64,000 bases of DNA from Crambe crambe (GCA_963924555.1 OZ004590.1:1589001-1653000), one strand, 5' to 3'; positions 1 to 10,086 are shown, numbered from the stretch's first letter. The notes: generated by a model not told the origin, from the letters alone. Numbers and translations are program-made.

Positions 1-1
1 G

Positions 2-3000
2 GATATTCCTTTCGTAGGGATTGGATTCGGGATATACAACATTTATGAAGATTTCTCACAACACACCGTGATTGGTGATATTGATGGTGTTCTTGACAGT
101 GTTATAACAGGCTTGGACATATTTGGAGCTGCTACAGGAGTCGGTGAAGTCATTACAGAGCCATTATCGATTGCATTGACTGTCATTCGAATGTTCATTG
201 ATGATTTCTATAGTAGCATCAAGAATGAGCTTGATAGTTTGCCTCCAGGAGCCAATGTTGGGCAGAAAATCTGGGCATTTTTCAAAGGAGTTGGAGAAGC
301 TATCTTGAATATCTATGAAGAGTGGACACTTCCAGGACAAATCTTTGCAGCCATTTCAAATTCTCGTAAACTGAACAATGAGTACAACAAAGACAGAGAG
401 TTACTTCGTAAACTTTCAAATTATCAAAACTATTTCAGCATTACAAAGGAAAGTGGAACACCTGCTGAGGAAATTAACTTTGCTAATGGAGTTGCTGCCT
501 GGAATGGAGGGGACATCACATTTCGACTGGGAGACAGTGATTATGCTCACATCCAACTTCAAGAAATAGTGGACGAAAATGGTCAGCAGCGAACACTCAA
601 GAGGGACATCCCAAGAGATTCCAATCTCCAAGACATTGTCATGGGAATTGGAGAATCACACTCAATCAGTTTCAAGAGAGTTTCCGTGAAATTTTTTTGG
701 TTTATTCCTGTGGATACTAAAACTGTCATTTCAGGGATAACTGGTGATAGGAGTTCCCTTCACGGTACATACTATGGCAACTCACAAAACAACCGATTCT
801 TTGCTATTCAAGAAAGACCCCCTAAACTGGATTACCAGCTTGAAGACTATTACTATGCTCTTTATGGTCAAGGAGGAAATGACACCTTCTACCTTGGTCC
901 TCAACACACGTATGTTGAAGGTAACGAGGGAGAGGACACATACTACATCAACCAAACTTCGACGCACACTGATATTAACAACTTTGCTCATGACCAGGTA
1001 ACAGATTACCTTATAACCACAACACAGTTTTCTGCTTTACAGCTCTCAAGAACTGGATATAATCTGCACATCACTTCAAGTACCGATGGGCATAATATAA
1101 CAATCTTTGACTGGTTCAGAGGTGTCCTGTACCAGCATATGAACTTCAAATCTGGCGATGGTATTTTATTTTGGGTCACAGTTGATGAGACGGGTGAAGC
1201 AATGACCGACCCATATGCGTGGACTAAAGCAGATAGTACCAAGAGTGTGACTCTTGATTTATCACAGGATGGAGCACCCTATGAGAGCATAATAACCCTG
1301 GTTGGGTCCAACTTCAGTGATGTGCTGACCGGAAATGATATGAAGAATCAAATAGTTGGTGGTGGTGGCAGTGATGTGTTGAGCGGAGGAGAAGGACAGG
1401 ATACATACACAATTGATGCTACAGATGGCTCTGACACCATCAACAATTTTGCCCTTGATGAACAGCAAGATTTTCTCTTTTTCGGTGCAAATCACAATGA
1501 CATAAGAGCAAAAGTGCTTGAAAACAACATTTGCATCTACAAATTGAATTCAAACTTGTCTGTGACCATCCAGAACTGGTTTGACAACTCTAGCTATCAG
1601 CATCTGCTTCTCGCCTCCAACGACGCAGTTGTCAGCCAAATATCCAACACTTCCAACAGTCCTAAGCTTATTCGTCAGCTATTTGTCGACATGGAACTCC
1701 TCGAGGGACCAAAGGTGCTCAACATGAGCAGTGATGAGATTTCGGTGATTGGGTCCAGTGTTAACGATACCATATTTGGAAATAACAATGACAACTACTT
1801 TACACCAGGAAAGGGTGATGACTATATTGAAGGTGGAGAAGGGCCAGACCTTTATGTTATTCGACCTGGTGAGGGAAATGACATTGTGTACAACCTTGCT
1901 CTTGATGAGCAGCAGGACACCATTCTTTTTGGTGCAGCATGGATGGAAATACAAGTTACTGCAGAAGACAATGACCTAATCCTTAGTGCCTATGCCAAGA
2001 ACATGTCTGTCCGTCTACTTCGTTGGTTTGAAGGAGAAAACTTTCAGCACTTAATAGTCCGCTCAAAGGACGAAGTTGTTTTTGCTCTGCCTAATTCACC
2101 AGATTCTCTAGTGAAAACACCTATTTTTGTGGACAGAAGCAAGGCCACATCTGGTTTCAAGTTGGACATCAAGGAAGCACCTTGGCGGAACGTAACCAGA
2201 GTGTCTGGGTCACCATTTGATGATGCAATAAGTGGGAACAATCAAAGCAACTTTATGGATCCGGGGCCTGGACAGGCCTTCATGAGAGGGCGTGATGGGC
2301 ATGACACATATGTCATTAAGGCCAAGTACAATGAAGGAAACAGGATTCACAACACTGCAGAAGACCAGTGGCTGGACACTTTGCTCTTTCTGGCTCCATA
2401 TTCCCATATTGTTGTGCAAAAACGAGCATGTTCCATTGAGCTCTCCTCGAACCTCACCTATGGTAATACTAGCGTGCTTTTAGCTGACTTCATGCTCGAT
2501 CCGAAAGAGCAGCACTTGATGATAACAAGCAGTGATGGAATATCATTTGTGCTGCCGGAGTCCACTGACTATCAGCCAGTTCCTCTGATCATCAACCTCG
2601 CCAAACAGAGCCGTGGCCAGGTCGTGAACCTCACAACTGAAACACAGTACACCACAGTTCGAACAGTGTATGGCTCAACTGTTGGTTCCAATCATCTTGT
2701 GGGAAATGCGCAGAACAATACTCTAGTTGGTGGCAACAAGCCAGACATGCTCTTTGGAAAAAATGGAAATGACGTCTTGAAGGGTGGAGGAGGCAATGAT
2801 GTACTCAGTGGTGGTCCAGGAAATGATGTTCTTGAGGGAGGCAATGGCAACGACACTCTCCAAGGAGGGGATGGTGATGACACACTTGCCCCAGGAACAG
2901 GCCAGGATGTGGTTGATGGCGGAAATGGAACGGATTGTGTTGTCTGCATTGGTGACCCATCGACAGCTGCAGGATCGTATATGAACCTGGAGGAGAATTA

Positions 3001-3556
3001 CACTCAGTGTAACAATGACTCTTTCACCTCCTTGAACTCAATCGAGTGTGCCTATGGCTCTACATACAATGACTTCATCATTGACAATGCCGAAGACAAC
3101 TTGCTTTTTGGAGGAGCTGGGAATGATACCATTATAGTGAGTGAAGGTTACGACGTCCTTCAAGGGGGACCAGGTCACGACATTTATCACCTCACAAATG
3201 CTACAGGGACGAAGATCATCGTCAACTTTGCTAGTGACTTGAAGAACGATGTACTTCTCATGCCTTATGCAAACAAAAGTAGTGTCAGATACAGCCGTTC
3301 CAAGGACAACCTCATCGTGCGAATGGCTCTGGTGGGTTATCCAGAAGGCTTCTTTGATGCTACTAAGCCAACACTTATAATCAGCAAATGGTATCAAAGT
3401 GACAAATACAAGCACATCGAGTTCCAGATGAGTGATGGTGTCATCATACAAGATGTGATCGAAGCTTATGCCAGTCAGTTGTTTGCATATGCATTTGACA
3501 CTCAGTCCAGCAACAATCGCTTGCTGGAGCTTGCAGGCAACTACATAGGCAGCTAG
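2..3556 (+). CDS. RTX-type calcium-binding repeat protein, 5'-partial, single exon
   Basis: The reading frame is open from the window edge (codons in phase from base 2) to TAG at 3554-3556, about 1,184 residues, so the true start lies upstream. The N-terminal part (roughly bases 2-480) has Gly/Ile-rich hydrophobic stretches that could contact membrane; this is weak inference. From about 840 on come glycine/aspartate repeats of the GGxGxDxLx type. The densest block, seven or so nonapeptides, lies at 2755-2943, with smaller ones near 1358-1410, 1810-1860 and 3115-3200. Between them a module ending in a W-[FY] then [QK]-H pattern recurs about five times (near 1090-1180, 1558-1635, 2005-2090, 2471-2555, 3370-3450), resembling the domain that accompanies haemolysin-type repeats in bacterial RTX proteins. 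Such repeats fold into a calcium-bound beta-roll in secreted proteins. No catalytic or toxic domain is identified, and it could be an adhesin or matrix protein. The bacterial-style architecture without introns suggests possible lateral transfer. Confidence 0.85.
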   Translation, partial: DIPFVGIGFGIYNIYEDFSQHTVIGDIDGVLDSVITGLDIFGAATGVGEVITEPLSIALTVIRMFIDDFYSSIKNELDSLPPGANVGQKIWAFFKGVGEAILNIYEEWTLPGQIFAAISNSRKLNNEYNKDRELLRKLSNYQNYFSITKESGTPAEEINFANGVAAWNGGDITFRLGDSDYAHIQLQEIVDENGQQRTLKRDIPRDSNLQDIVMGIGESHSISFKRVSVKFFWFIPVDTKTVISGITGDRSSLHGTYYGNSQNNRFFAIQERPPKLDYQLEDYYYALYGQGGNDTFYLGPQHTYVEGNEGEDTYYINQTSTHTDINNFAHDQVTDYLITTTQFSALQLSRTGYNLHITSSTDGHNITIFDWFRGVLYQHMNFKSGDGILFWVTVDETGEAMTDPYAWTKADSTKSVTLDLSQDGAPYESIITLVGSNFSDVLTGNDMKNQIVGGGGSDVLSGGEGQDTYTIDATDGSDTINNFALDEQQDFLFFGANHNDIRAKVLENNICIYKLNSNLSVTIQNWFDNSSYQHLLLASNDAVVSQISNTSNSPKLIRQLFVDMELLEGPKVLNMSSDEISVIGSSVNDTIFGNNNDNYFTPGKGDDYIEGGEGPDLYVIRPGEGNDIVYNLALDEQQDTILFGAAWMEIQVTAEDNDLILSAYAKNMSVRLLRWFEGENFQHLIVRSKDEVVFALPNSPDSLVKTPIFVDRSKATSGFKLDIKEAPWRNVTRVSGSPFDDAISGNNQSNFMDPGPGQAFMRGRDGHDTYVIKAKYNEGNRIHNTAEDQWLDTLLFLAPYSHIVVQKRACSIELSSNLTYGNTSVLLADFMLDPKEQHLMITSSDGISFVLPESTDYQPVPLIINLAKQSRGQVVNLTTETQYTTVRTVYGSTVGSNHLVGNAQNNTLVGGNKPDMLFGKNGNDVLKGGGGNDVLSGGPGNDVLEGGNGNDTLQGGDGDDTLAPGTGQDVVDGGNGTDCVVCIGDPSTAAGSYMNLEENYTQCNNDSFTSLNSIECAYGSTYNDFIIDNAEDNLLFGGAGNDTIIVSEGYDVLQGGPGHDIYHLTNATGTKIIVNFASDLKNDVLLMPYANKSSVRYSRSKDNLIVRMALVGYPEGFFDATKPTLIISKWYQSDKYKHIEFQMSDGVIIQDVIEAYASQLFAYAFDTQSSNNRLLELAGNYIGS

Positions 3557-4214
3557 TGTGTGTACATGTTTCTTTAATTCTTTAATTGTGCTAACTATAA
3601 TAATATAATAATATTATAGCTATGTGTCCCCCCCCCCCCCCCCCCCCCCCCCCGTAGTTCACTTATTTTTTGTGGTTTTTTCCCTACTTTCCCTTATTGT
3701 CTATTTGTGCCTCTCTGTATTTTTGAAATTAAAATCCCCCTAGGTCTTGCTTTCTGACTGGTATGTACATGGTGTTATAATACACTCCAAATGCTTTTCT
3801 CTTCAAATGCTATAATATAGCTCATTGTTACAACCTGCTGAACACTTCTCATGATACTGTTGTTTGAACTTTCAAAAAAAGCATATCTTATCAAGTTCCC
3901 TGTATTGTATTAATGATCAATCACCAACAGTGTAGGTCATGAACTCTTGGCATGCAAGGAAGCATAAGCTTAGCTAGAACTTAGAAGAAACCAGCCCAAT
4001 ACAGTGGCATGCCAAAAGATGATTATCTGTGGGTGCAGGGAATCCAATGGAAATTCCAGAGCCGACCTGCTAGTGTGGGGCTTGCTCAGGCTCGCCCCAA
4101 TTATCTATGCATGCAGCAAAATTAAATTCCTTTCTCTATTCCCCAAATAAACAAGTGGAGACATACTCCTTGTGCCTTATTAATAAATGCTAATAATAAT
4201 TATGATCTGTAAGG
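3557..4214. other. Intergenic stretch with poly-C run and possible poly(A) signal
   Basis: No gene is visible. There is a run of 26 C at 3628-3653. ATTAAA at 3728-3733 is a candidate variant polyadenylation signal for the RTX gene. The 26 bases at 3829-3854 recur as an exact inverted copy at 4262-4287, inside the fragment inserted in the neighbouring foldback element. Confidence 0.5.
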
Positions 4215-4355
4215 TATGGTGGCCCATAAGGGCCATGTCAAAGTAAGATTTTTCAAATTTTTCATGAGAAGTGTTCAGCAGGTTGTATTTCCTTAGGGAA
4301 ATAGTGTTTATGACTTCAGGTATCGGCATGCTATTATAATATCCATAGGCGTATG

Positions 4356-4533
4356 TGTGGTAACTGGTAAAGTACCGTGAAACAATTAGTATATTTTGTG
4401 GTTATTTTATGTTGTAATTATTATGAGTGTGACTACCGGTATAATTTTTATATAATATCGCGTTTTAGTCATTTTTGTAAGTTGTCAGTTCTATCAATAA
4501 CTTTGAGATATTACCCTTGATTGAGATATTACA
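4356..4533 (+). repeat. 5' LTR of the Ty3/gypsy element
   Basis: It runs from TGTGGTAACT to ATATTACA. It matches the 3' LTR at 177 of 178 positions by direct reading. It is short for a gypsy LTR. The AT-rich stretch TATAATTTTTATATAA inside (near 4440-4455) could supply the promoter. Confidence 0.95.
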
Positions 4534-4535
4534 TT

Positions 4536-4551
4536 TGGCGACGAGGTGAAA
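4536..4551 (+). promoter_or_regulatory. Candidate tRNA primer-binding site
   Basis: TGGCGACGAGGTGAAA starts two bases downstream of the 5' LTR. Starting with TGG, it would pair with a tRNA 3' CCA end. The tRNA species is not identified. Confidence 0.65.
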
Positions 4552-4553
4552 AG

Positions 4554-7500
4554 ATGGCCACACATGGAACTGTGTCACCCTTTTATCCTAACAAAGAGAG
4601 CTGGACTAACTATGCTGAAAGGCTCGATCACTATTTTCTTGCGAACGATGTGGCTGACGCTGGAAAAAAACGCTCCATTCTTCTCTCTGCATGCGGACCC
4701 CAGACATACAAACTGATCCGCAGTCTCATCGAGACACCTGCTACCCTGAATACGACGAGCTACGCCGACATTGTCAAGCTAGTCAAGGATCACTATGAGC
4801 CGAAACCATCAGCGATAGTGAAACGATTCCAGTTCAACACTCGGGTTCGAGAGCCCGGAGAAACTATTGCTTCTTACATTGCAGCTCTCCGTGAGCTCGG
4901 TGAGCATTGCAGCTACGGAACTTCTCTTCCAGAGATGTTACGAGATCGCCTGGTTTGTGGCGTCAATCATGATACAATTCAGAGGAAGCTCTTAGGTGAG
5001 ACAGAACTTACCTATGAAACAGCACTTAAACTTTCCCTGGCAATCGAGACAGCAGAAAAAGATACTCGTAACCTCCGGGACTGCAAGAACAGTACCAATC
5101 CCAGGGTTAATTACATGGCTACCAAATCTACAACGTTAACCTCGACTAGAAACAAACGTCAACTCCCGTCTAACCAGGGAACTCTGACCTGTTACAGATG
5201 TGGTGGAGCACATCTTGCTCCAGCATGCAAGTTTATCGAAGCAGAGTGCAGATACTGCAAGAAGAAAGGTCACATTGCAAGAGTGTGTCGCAGTAAAGCT
5301 CAGCAAGAATCCAAACCCAAAGCAGGAAAACAGACTCACTACATGCAGGAGGACCAGGACCACGCCCACGATGAGGATGGTGCCTATGCTATGTTCACTA
5401 TACGGGATAATGCAAGTGAGCCAATTGTATTGGAAGTACTCTTAAACAGTGTTCCGATCGAGATGGAGTTAGATACAGGTGCATCCACGACCATCATCAA
5501 TAACTCTACTTATCAGTCGCTCTTTGAGATGGAGAAGGTAACCCCACTTAGTCCTTCCACTGTACACCTAAAGACATATACAGGTCAGCCAATTTGTGTC
5601 TTGGGTACTGTTTCTGTCAAAGCCAAGTACATGGGAAAGGTGGCTGATGTATCTATTCAGGTGGTCACTGGGGATGGGCCTAATCTCATGGGTAGAGACA
5701 TGCTGTCTCAACTTGAGGTCAATTTGGGGGAAGTGAACCTTTTGACTGATGTTATTGATAATCCACTACAGAGATTATTGAATAAACATTCCATACTATT
5801 CAATGAAGAATTGGGCTGTATGAAAGATATGAAAGTCAAATTGCAAGTAGATAATTCTGCTAAGCCCAAGTTTTTTAAACCACGTAGTGTTCCTTTTACA
5901 CTTAAGGAGAAAGTTGAAATTGAATTACAGAGGTTAGAAAACCTTGGTATTATCTCTCCTGTAAAGTTCTCTCGTTGGGCAGCACCCATAGTCCCAGTAG
6001 TCAAGAAAGATGGGAATGTCAGAATATGTGGGGATTATAAAGTGACCCTTAACAAAGCTGCTCTAACAGAATCATACCCAATACCCCTAGTGGACGAGTT
6101 AATGGCTGATTTGGCTGGGGGCAAGTATTTTACTAAGTTGGATATGTCCCATGCTTATCTTCAATTACCCCTCGAAGATGAGTCAAAGGAATTGGTTACA
6201 ATTAATACCCATAAAGGGTTATACAAGTATAACAGGTTACCGTTTGGAGTGTCATCAGCACCCGCAATTTTTCAGCGTTCAATGGACACCTTATTGCGAG
6301 GACTGAATGGTGTCTCAGTTTACCTCGATGACATCCTCGTAACTGGCTCTACACCAGAAAATCATCTGGCAAATCTGGACGCTGTCCTAGAAAAGCTAGA
6401 GCAAGCCGGACTACGCCTCAATCAAGGGAAGTGCTCATTTCTGCAACCTAACCTGGAGTACCTGGGGCATGTAATTGATTCAACTGGCAAACATCCCACT
6501 CAGGACAAAGTTAGGGCAATCAAGGAAGCTCCCTCTCCCAGGAACGTGACAGAGCTACGCTCTTTCCTTGGGATGATTACTTACTACAGCAAATTTTTCT
6601 CAAACTTATCTTCTAAGCTAACCCCGCTCTATACCTTGCTCCAGAAGAATCAACGATGGTCTTGGGGTACCAAAGAAGAGACCGCATTCCAGTTAGCGAA
6701 GGATGCCCTACAAACTGATGCAGTCCTCGTGCATTATGACAGTTCCAAACCTCTCATCCTTGCTTGTGATGCTTCACAATACGGAATAGGAGCTGTCCTG
6801 TCACACAAAATGGAAAATGGACAAGAGCGTCCTATAGCCTATGTTTCCAGAACTCTCAATCCAGCTGAAAAAAGATACTCACAGTTAGACAAGGAGGCAT
6901 TGGCTATCGTATCAGGTGTCAAGAAGTTCCATAACTACTTATATGGACGCAACTTCATAATTGAGTCTGACCACAAGCCTTTGTTCTATCTTTTTCATCA
7001 AGCTAAACCGATTCCACAGATGGCATCTGCAAGGATACAACGGTGGGCCCTTACCCTTGCAGCCTACAATTACAGCATTCGGTACAAAGAAGGGAAGACA
7101 CTATGCAATGCAGATGCACTGAGCCGTCTCCCTTGTACGCTAACAACATCCACAGATAGCACGGCTGCACCAGCAGAACTGATCCATTTGATTGAACATC
7201 TGGACTCGACCTGTATCTCTGCAGCTAATATACAAGATGGTACGACTAAAGATCCCTTACTTTCCCAAGTCAGGAGATTCATCCAGCTTGGATGGCCAGA
7301 AGAATCGCCTGGACCAGATTACAAGGTCTACTTTTCGAAGAAACAGGAACTCAGTGTCCTTGATGGCTGTATTTTACGTGGATCACGAGTCCTTGTTCCA
7401 CTCCAATACAGGAAGTCGGTACTTGAGGAACTCCACCGAGCACATCCAGGTGTCACCAAGATGAAAGGACTAGCACGCAGTTATGTTTGGTGGCCCCGTA

Positions 7501-8453
7501 TGGACCTTGAAATTGAAGCGTTAGTGAAGGAGTGTACTCAATGCCAGGAATCACGACCATCACCATCGGCAGCGCCACTTCATCCTTGGGAGTGGCCGGC
7601 AAAACCTTGGAGCCGAATTCATATCGACTTCGCCGGTCCGTTCTTAGGACAGATGTTCCTTGTTATTGTGGATGCCCATTCCAAATGGATGGATGTCAGG
7701 ATTATGCATTCGATCACAGCAACCAAAACCATCGAACAGCTCAAACTTGTTTTCTCCACCCACGGGTTACCACAAAAACTGGTTTCCGATAACGGTCCAA
7801 CTTTTACGAGTCAGGAATTTCGAGATTTCATGACACGCAATGGAATTGTCCACATTACTTCTGCACCATATCACCCTTCTACGAATGGGTTAGCAGAACG
7901 AGCAGTCCAGTCATTCAAATTGGGGATCAAAAGGATCAAAGGTAATTCTATCCAAGATCGACTTTCAACCTTTCTATTTCAATACAGAATTACTCCACAC
8001 ATAACCACTGGAGTACCCCCGGCAGAACTCCTTATGGGTCGTCGTCTTCGATCCAGACTTGATTTACTATTTCCAGATTTAACACCAAAAGTTCAAAATC
8101 AGCAGTTGAAGCAGAAACAATCGCATGATTCAAAGAAACCTCTTCGTACATTTAATGTTGGTGATCTCGTTTATGCTGAGGATTTCACAGCTTCACCGAC
8201 AAAATGGATTCCAGGAAAGGTTGTAAAAGTTACTGGACCCCTATCTTATTCCATTGAATTGTCTGACAGCACCATTGCTCGTAGACATGTTGACAGTGTG
8301 CGGGCTCGAGAAAGTTCTCCAGCTATTTCTGGCAATACTGCTACAGATCCACTAGCATTGCCTGATTTACACATTGAGCCGCCAGTGCTACCTCCTCCAC
8401 CTCTCAGACGTTCAACTCGAACCAGGAATCGACCTGATCGATATGGCAATTAA
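4554..8453 (+). CDS. Gag-Pol polyprotein of the Ty3/gypsy retrotransposon
   Basis: I chose the ATG at 4554, the first in frame after the LTR and primer site, which gives 1,299 residues. The Gag region ends in two zinc knuckles: one with CX2CX3HX4C spacing at residues 213-225 and a canonical CX2CX4HX4C at 232-245. An aspartic protease follows with DTGA at 307. Reverse transcriptase has YLDD at 590-593. RNase H has its first catalytic Asp near 739. The integrase has an HHCC-type zinc region and a D,D-35-E triad at about 1025, 1079 and 1115, followed by a C-terminal GPY/F-like segment. The order PR-RT-RH-IN defines Ty3/gypsy, and a single fused frame is common in Mag-like animal lineages. There is no chromodomain and no envelope frame. 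No stop or frameshift is seen. Confidence 0.96.
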   Translation: MATHGTVSPFYPNKESWTNYAERLDHYFLANDVADAGKKRSILLSACGPQTYKLIRSLIETPATLNTTSYADIVKLVKDHYEPKPSAIVKRFQFNTRVREPGETIASYIAALRELGEHCSYGTSLPEMLRDRLVCGVNHDTIQRKLLGETELTYETALKLSLAIETAEKDTRNLRDCKNSTNPRVNYMATKSTTLTSTRNKRQLPSNQGTLTCYRCGGAHLAPACKFIEAECRYCKKKGHIARVCRSKAQQESKPKAGKQTHYMQEDQDHAHDEDGAYAMFTIRDNASEPIVLEVLLNSVPIEMELDTGASTTIINNSTYQSLFEMEKVTPLSPSTVHLKTYTGQPICVLGTVSVKAKYMGKVADVSIQVVTGDGPNLMGRDMLSQLEVNLGEVNLLTDVIDNPLQRLLNKHSILFNEELGCMKDMKVKLQVDNSAKPKFFKPRSVPFTLKEKVEIELQRLENLGIISPVKFSRWAAPIVPVVKKDGNVRICGDYKVTLNKAALTESYPIPLVDELMADLAGGKYFTKLDMSHAYLQLPLEDESKELVTINTHKGLYKYNRLPFGVSSAPAIFQRSMDTLLRGLNGVSVYLDDILVTGSTPENHLANLDAVLEKLEQAGLRLNQGKCSFLQPNLEYLGHVIDSTGKHPTQDKVRAIKEAPSPRNVTELRSFLGMITYYSKFFSNLSSKLTPLYTLLQKNQRWSWGTKEETAFQLAKDALQTDAVLVHYDSSKPLILACDASQYGIGAVLSHKMENGQERPIAYVSRTLNPAEKRYSQLDKEALAIVSGVKKFHNYLYGRNFIIESDHKPLFYLFHQAKPIPQMASARIQRWALTLAAYNYSIRYKEGKTLCNADALSRLPCTLTTSTDSTAAPAELIHLIEHLDSTCISAANIQDGTTKDPLLSQVRRFIQLGWPEESPGPDYKVYFSKKQELSVLDGCILRGSRVLVPLQYRKSVLEELHRAHPGVTKMKGLARSYVWWPRMDLEIEALVKECTQCQESRPSPSAAPLHPWEWPAKPWSRIHIDFAGPFLGQMFLVIVDAHSKWMDVRIMHSITATKTIEQLKLVFSTHGLPQKLVSDNGPTFTSQEFRDFMTRNGIVHITSAPYHPSTNGLAERAVQSFKLGIKRIKGNSIQDRLSTFLFQYRITPHITTGVPPAELLMGRRLRSRLDLLFPDLTPKVQNQQLKQKQSHDSKKPLRTFNVGDLVYAEDFTASPTKWIPGKVVKVTGPLSYSIELSDSTIARRHVDSVRARESSPAISGNTATDPLALPDLHIEPPVLPPPPLRRSTRTRNRPDRYGN

Positions 8454-8467
8454 CTTATTTTACTCCT

Positions 8468-8480
8468 AAAAGGGGGGGAG
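8468..8480 (+). promoter_or_regulatory. Polypurine tract
   Basis: AAAAGGGGGGGAG-type purine run immediately upstream of the 3' LTR, the expected plus-strand priming site of an LTR retrotransposon. Confidence 0.85.
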
Positions 8481-8658
8481 TGTGGTAACTGGTAAAGTAC
8501 TGTGAAACAATTAGTATATTTTGTGGTTATTTTATGTTGTAATTATTATGAGTGTGACTACCGGTATAATTTTTATATAATATCGCGTTTTAGTCATTTT
8601 TGTAAGTTGTCAGTTCTATCAATAACTTTGAGATATTACCCTTGATTGAGATATTACA
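8481..8658 (+). repeat. 3' LTR of the Ty3/gypsy element
   Basis: 178 bp, starting right after the polypurine tract and ending CA just before the target duplication GTATG. It differs from the 5' LTR only at 8501. Confidence 0.95.
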
Positions 8659-8731
8659 GTATGCATGTGCATTGTCTAGATAACGAGCGTAACTATATAA
8701 GGACGTTTCTGTGTGCATTTTTTGTATCACC

Positions 8732-8761
8732 CTGATGAAGGCTAGAGTATTCTGGTCGAAA
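8732..8761 (+). ncRNA. Hammerhead-ribozyme-like motif (partial)
   Basis: CTGATGA (8732-8738) is followed by GGCTAGA (8740-8746), loop GTAT, then TCTGGTC (8751-8757) and GAAA (8758-8761). The two 7-base segments can form a stem including two G-U pairs, in the position of hammerhead stem II. One unpaired A separates the core from the stem. I could not find clear partners for stems I and III, so it may be a decayed ribozyme or chance. Penelope-like elements carry such motifs. Confidence 0.35.
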
Positions 8762-8846
8762 CGTTGGTGGTTTGTTTCATAAGCTAATTTTATGAGAACT
8801 AATTCTATTGAATTTTTATCATGCTAGCTGAGAATAATGAGCAAGA

Positions 8847-10053
8847 TTTTTCAATTTCCAAACTGAATATTTCTATTTTCTGAAATGAGTATTTCTAAAA
8901 TGCACATTTCCAAAATGCGTATTTCCAAAATGCAAAATGTCTAGCTACAATTCCACTACACGGTGGAACCATACTTTGCCACTTACCTAGGCTAGCTATG
9001 CATGAATAATTTTAGCCAGATAAATGGCTACTAAGCTAAAGCTACCAGTGCATATTAGTTGGAGGGTGTGGTCTCATTCAGTGTAGTTTTTTTAGAGTGA
9101 TCCTGAAGAGTATGAAGGCTAGGCTTGCTGGAAAAGTGTTACACGATTCTATGTAGCTATATAGGTTGGAATTTTAAAAAGCTTGTATGCATGCTGCCTA
9201 GCTAGCTGCATGTAAGTTCATGTTTGGATCACTCTGTTTCTAATTATGTTGCTCACTCCTCTGCATTAAATATAATTTTATAAGGATACAGTTTAAGTGT
9301 GCCATCTACCCACTCCTCTGCATAGACAGCAAGCTATATAGCTAGCTATAGTCTTTGCTATTTCCAATCTTGCCATTTCCAATCTTACCATGAAGAGCAA
9401 AATAGCAAGATTGAAAATGAAATGGTAGCTAGCTAAGATTGAAAATAAGATTGGAAATGGTAAGATTGGAAATGGCAAGATTAGAGATAGCAAGAATGGA
9501 AAAGTTCACTTTGCAAACTAGCATAATAGCTAATATTATGTGGAGGAGTAAGCAACATTTAGAAAGAGAGTGATTGAACTTAGGCACACAAGCTTTTCAA
9601 AACACTCCAACCTACATAAAATCATCAACTGAATGTGACCACACCCTCCAACTAGCCTATTAATTTGAGCCTGAGTTGGGTAGATTGCCATTGATGTATA
9701 ACCATGTAGCCTAGGTAGATTTAGCTATCTATATAGCTATTTATGATCTCAAAGGAACAACAGAAACAAAGCTTAGGTTGATAACACTTTACCTATCTGA
9801 AGTCTTTCAGTTGATGCATTATAGATAAACATTTTTAGTCATGTTAATTAGTAGTTGTATGCATAAACCTAGTATCCAGGGGAGGCTACATTGCCTATAG
9901 TCTCTATAAATTGGTATACCCAACAAGACTACCTATCAACTACCATCTAGCTATGTGCATGCATGTTTTCAGAATCTTATCGATTTTGGAAATGTACATT
10001 TTAGAAATACTCATTTCAGAAAATAGAAATGTTCAGTTTGGAAATTGAAAATT
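8847..10053. repeat. Inner arms and apex of the foldback element
   Basis: Imperfect palindrome of about 1.2 kb. Paired segments include 8847-8918 with 9980-10053, the GGAGGGTGTGGT stretch near 9060 with ACCACACCCTCC near 9640, and 9160-9270 with 9535-9625. Around 9360-9480 short words such as GATTGGAAATGG and their complements alternate. No gene; open frames here are by-products of the repeats. Confidence 0.75.
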
Positions 10054-10086
10054 CTTACTTTGACATGGCCCTTATGGGCCACCGTA

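Larger units (their letters stand above)
4356..8658 (+). mobile_element. Ty3/gypsy LTR retrotransposon, nearly intact
   Basis: The two LTRs are 178 bp each (4356-4533, 8481-8658), begin TG and end CA, and differ at one base (C at 4376, T at 8501). A 5-bp target duplication GTATG flanks the element (4351-4355, 8659-8663). A primer-binding-site candidate begins TGG at 4536, two bases after the 5' LTR. A polypurine tract (8468-8480) directly precedes the 3' LTR. One uninterrupted Gag-Pol frame lies between. All this indicates a recent and possibly still competent insertion. Confidence 0.97.
4257..8842. mobile_element. Insertion in the foldback left arm (about 280 bp plus a nested LTR element)
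   Basis: The direct repeat AAGATTTTTCAA flanks this stretch (4245-4256 and 8843-8854). Removing one copy and the intervening DNA makes the left arm continuous with the reverse complement of the right arm, so this is a true insertion with a 12-bp duplication. Excluding the LTR element, only about 280 bp were inserted: 4257-4355 and 8664-8842. It contains a hammerhead-like motif near 8732-8761. The long duplication and ribozyme-like motif would fit a truncated Penelope-like retroelement, but no protein is encoded, so this is only inference. About 46 bases at 8773-8818 recur, inverted, at 29285-29330. Confidence 0.55.
4215..10086. mobile_element. Foldback (long inverted repeat) DNA element, interrupted by later insertions
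   Basis: The outer ends are inverted copies: 30 bases at 4218-4247 (beginning GGTGGCCCATAAGGGCC) match 10054-10083 exactly on the other strand. The arms continue inward: 8847-8918 pairs with 9980-10053 with few mismatches, and weaker matches run to an apex near 9420. GTAAGG at 4209-4214 and again at 10087-10092 looks like a 6-bp target-site duplication. Removing the inserted DNA (4257-8842 plus one 12-bp copy) leaves an element of about 1.27 kb with no coding capacity. Its superfamily is not identified. Confidence 0.72.

Noticed and set aside
3038..3451. 137-codon minus-strand frame inside the RTX gene
   Set aside because: Antisense shadow of the strongly supported RTX repeat frame.
9293..9493. 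Minus-strand frame of 66 codons rich in Ile/Leu/Pro
   Set aside because: Lies in the apex of the foldback element and results from alternating short repeats.
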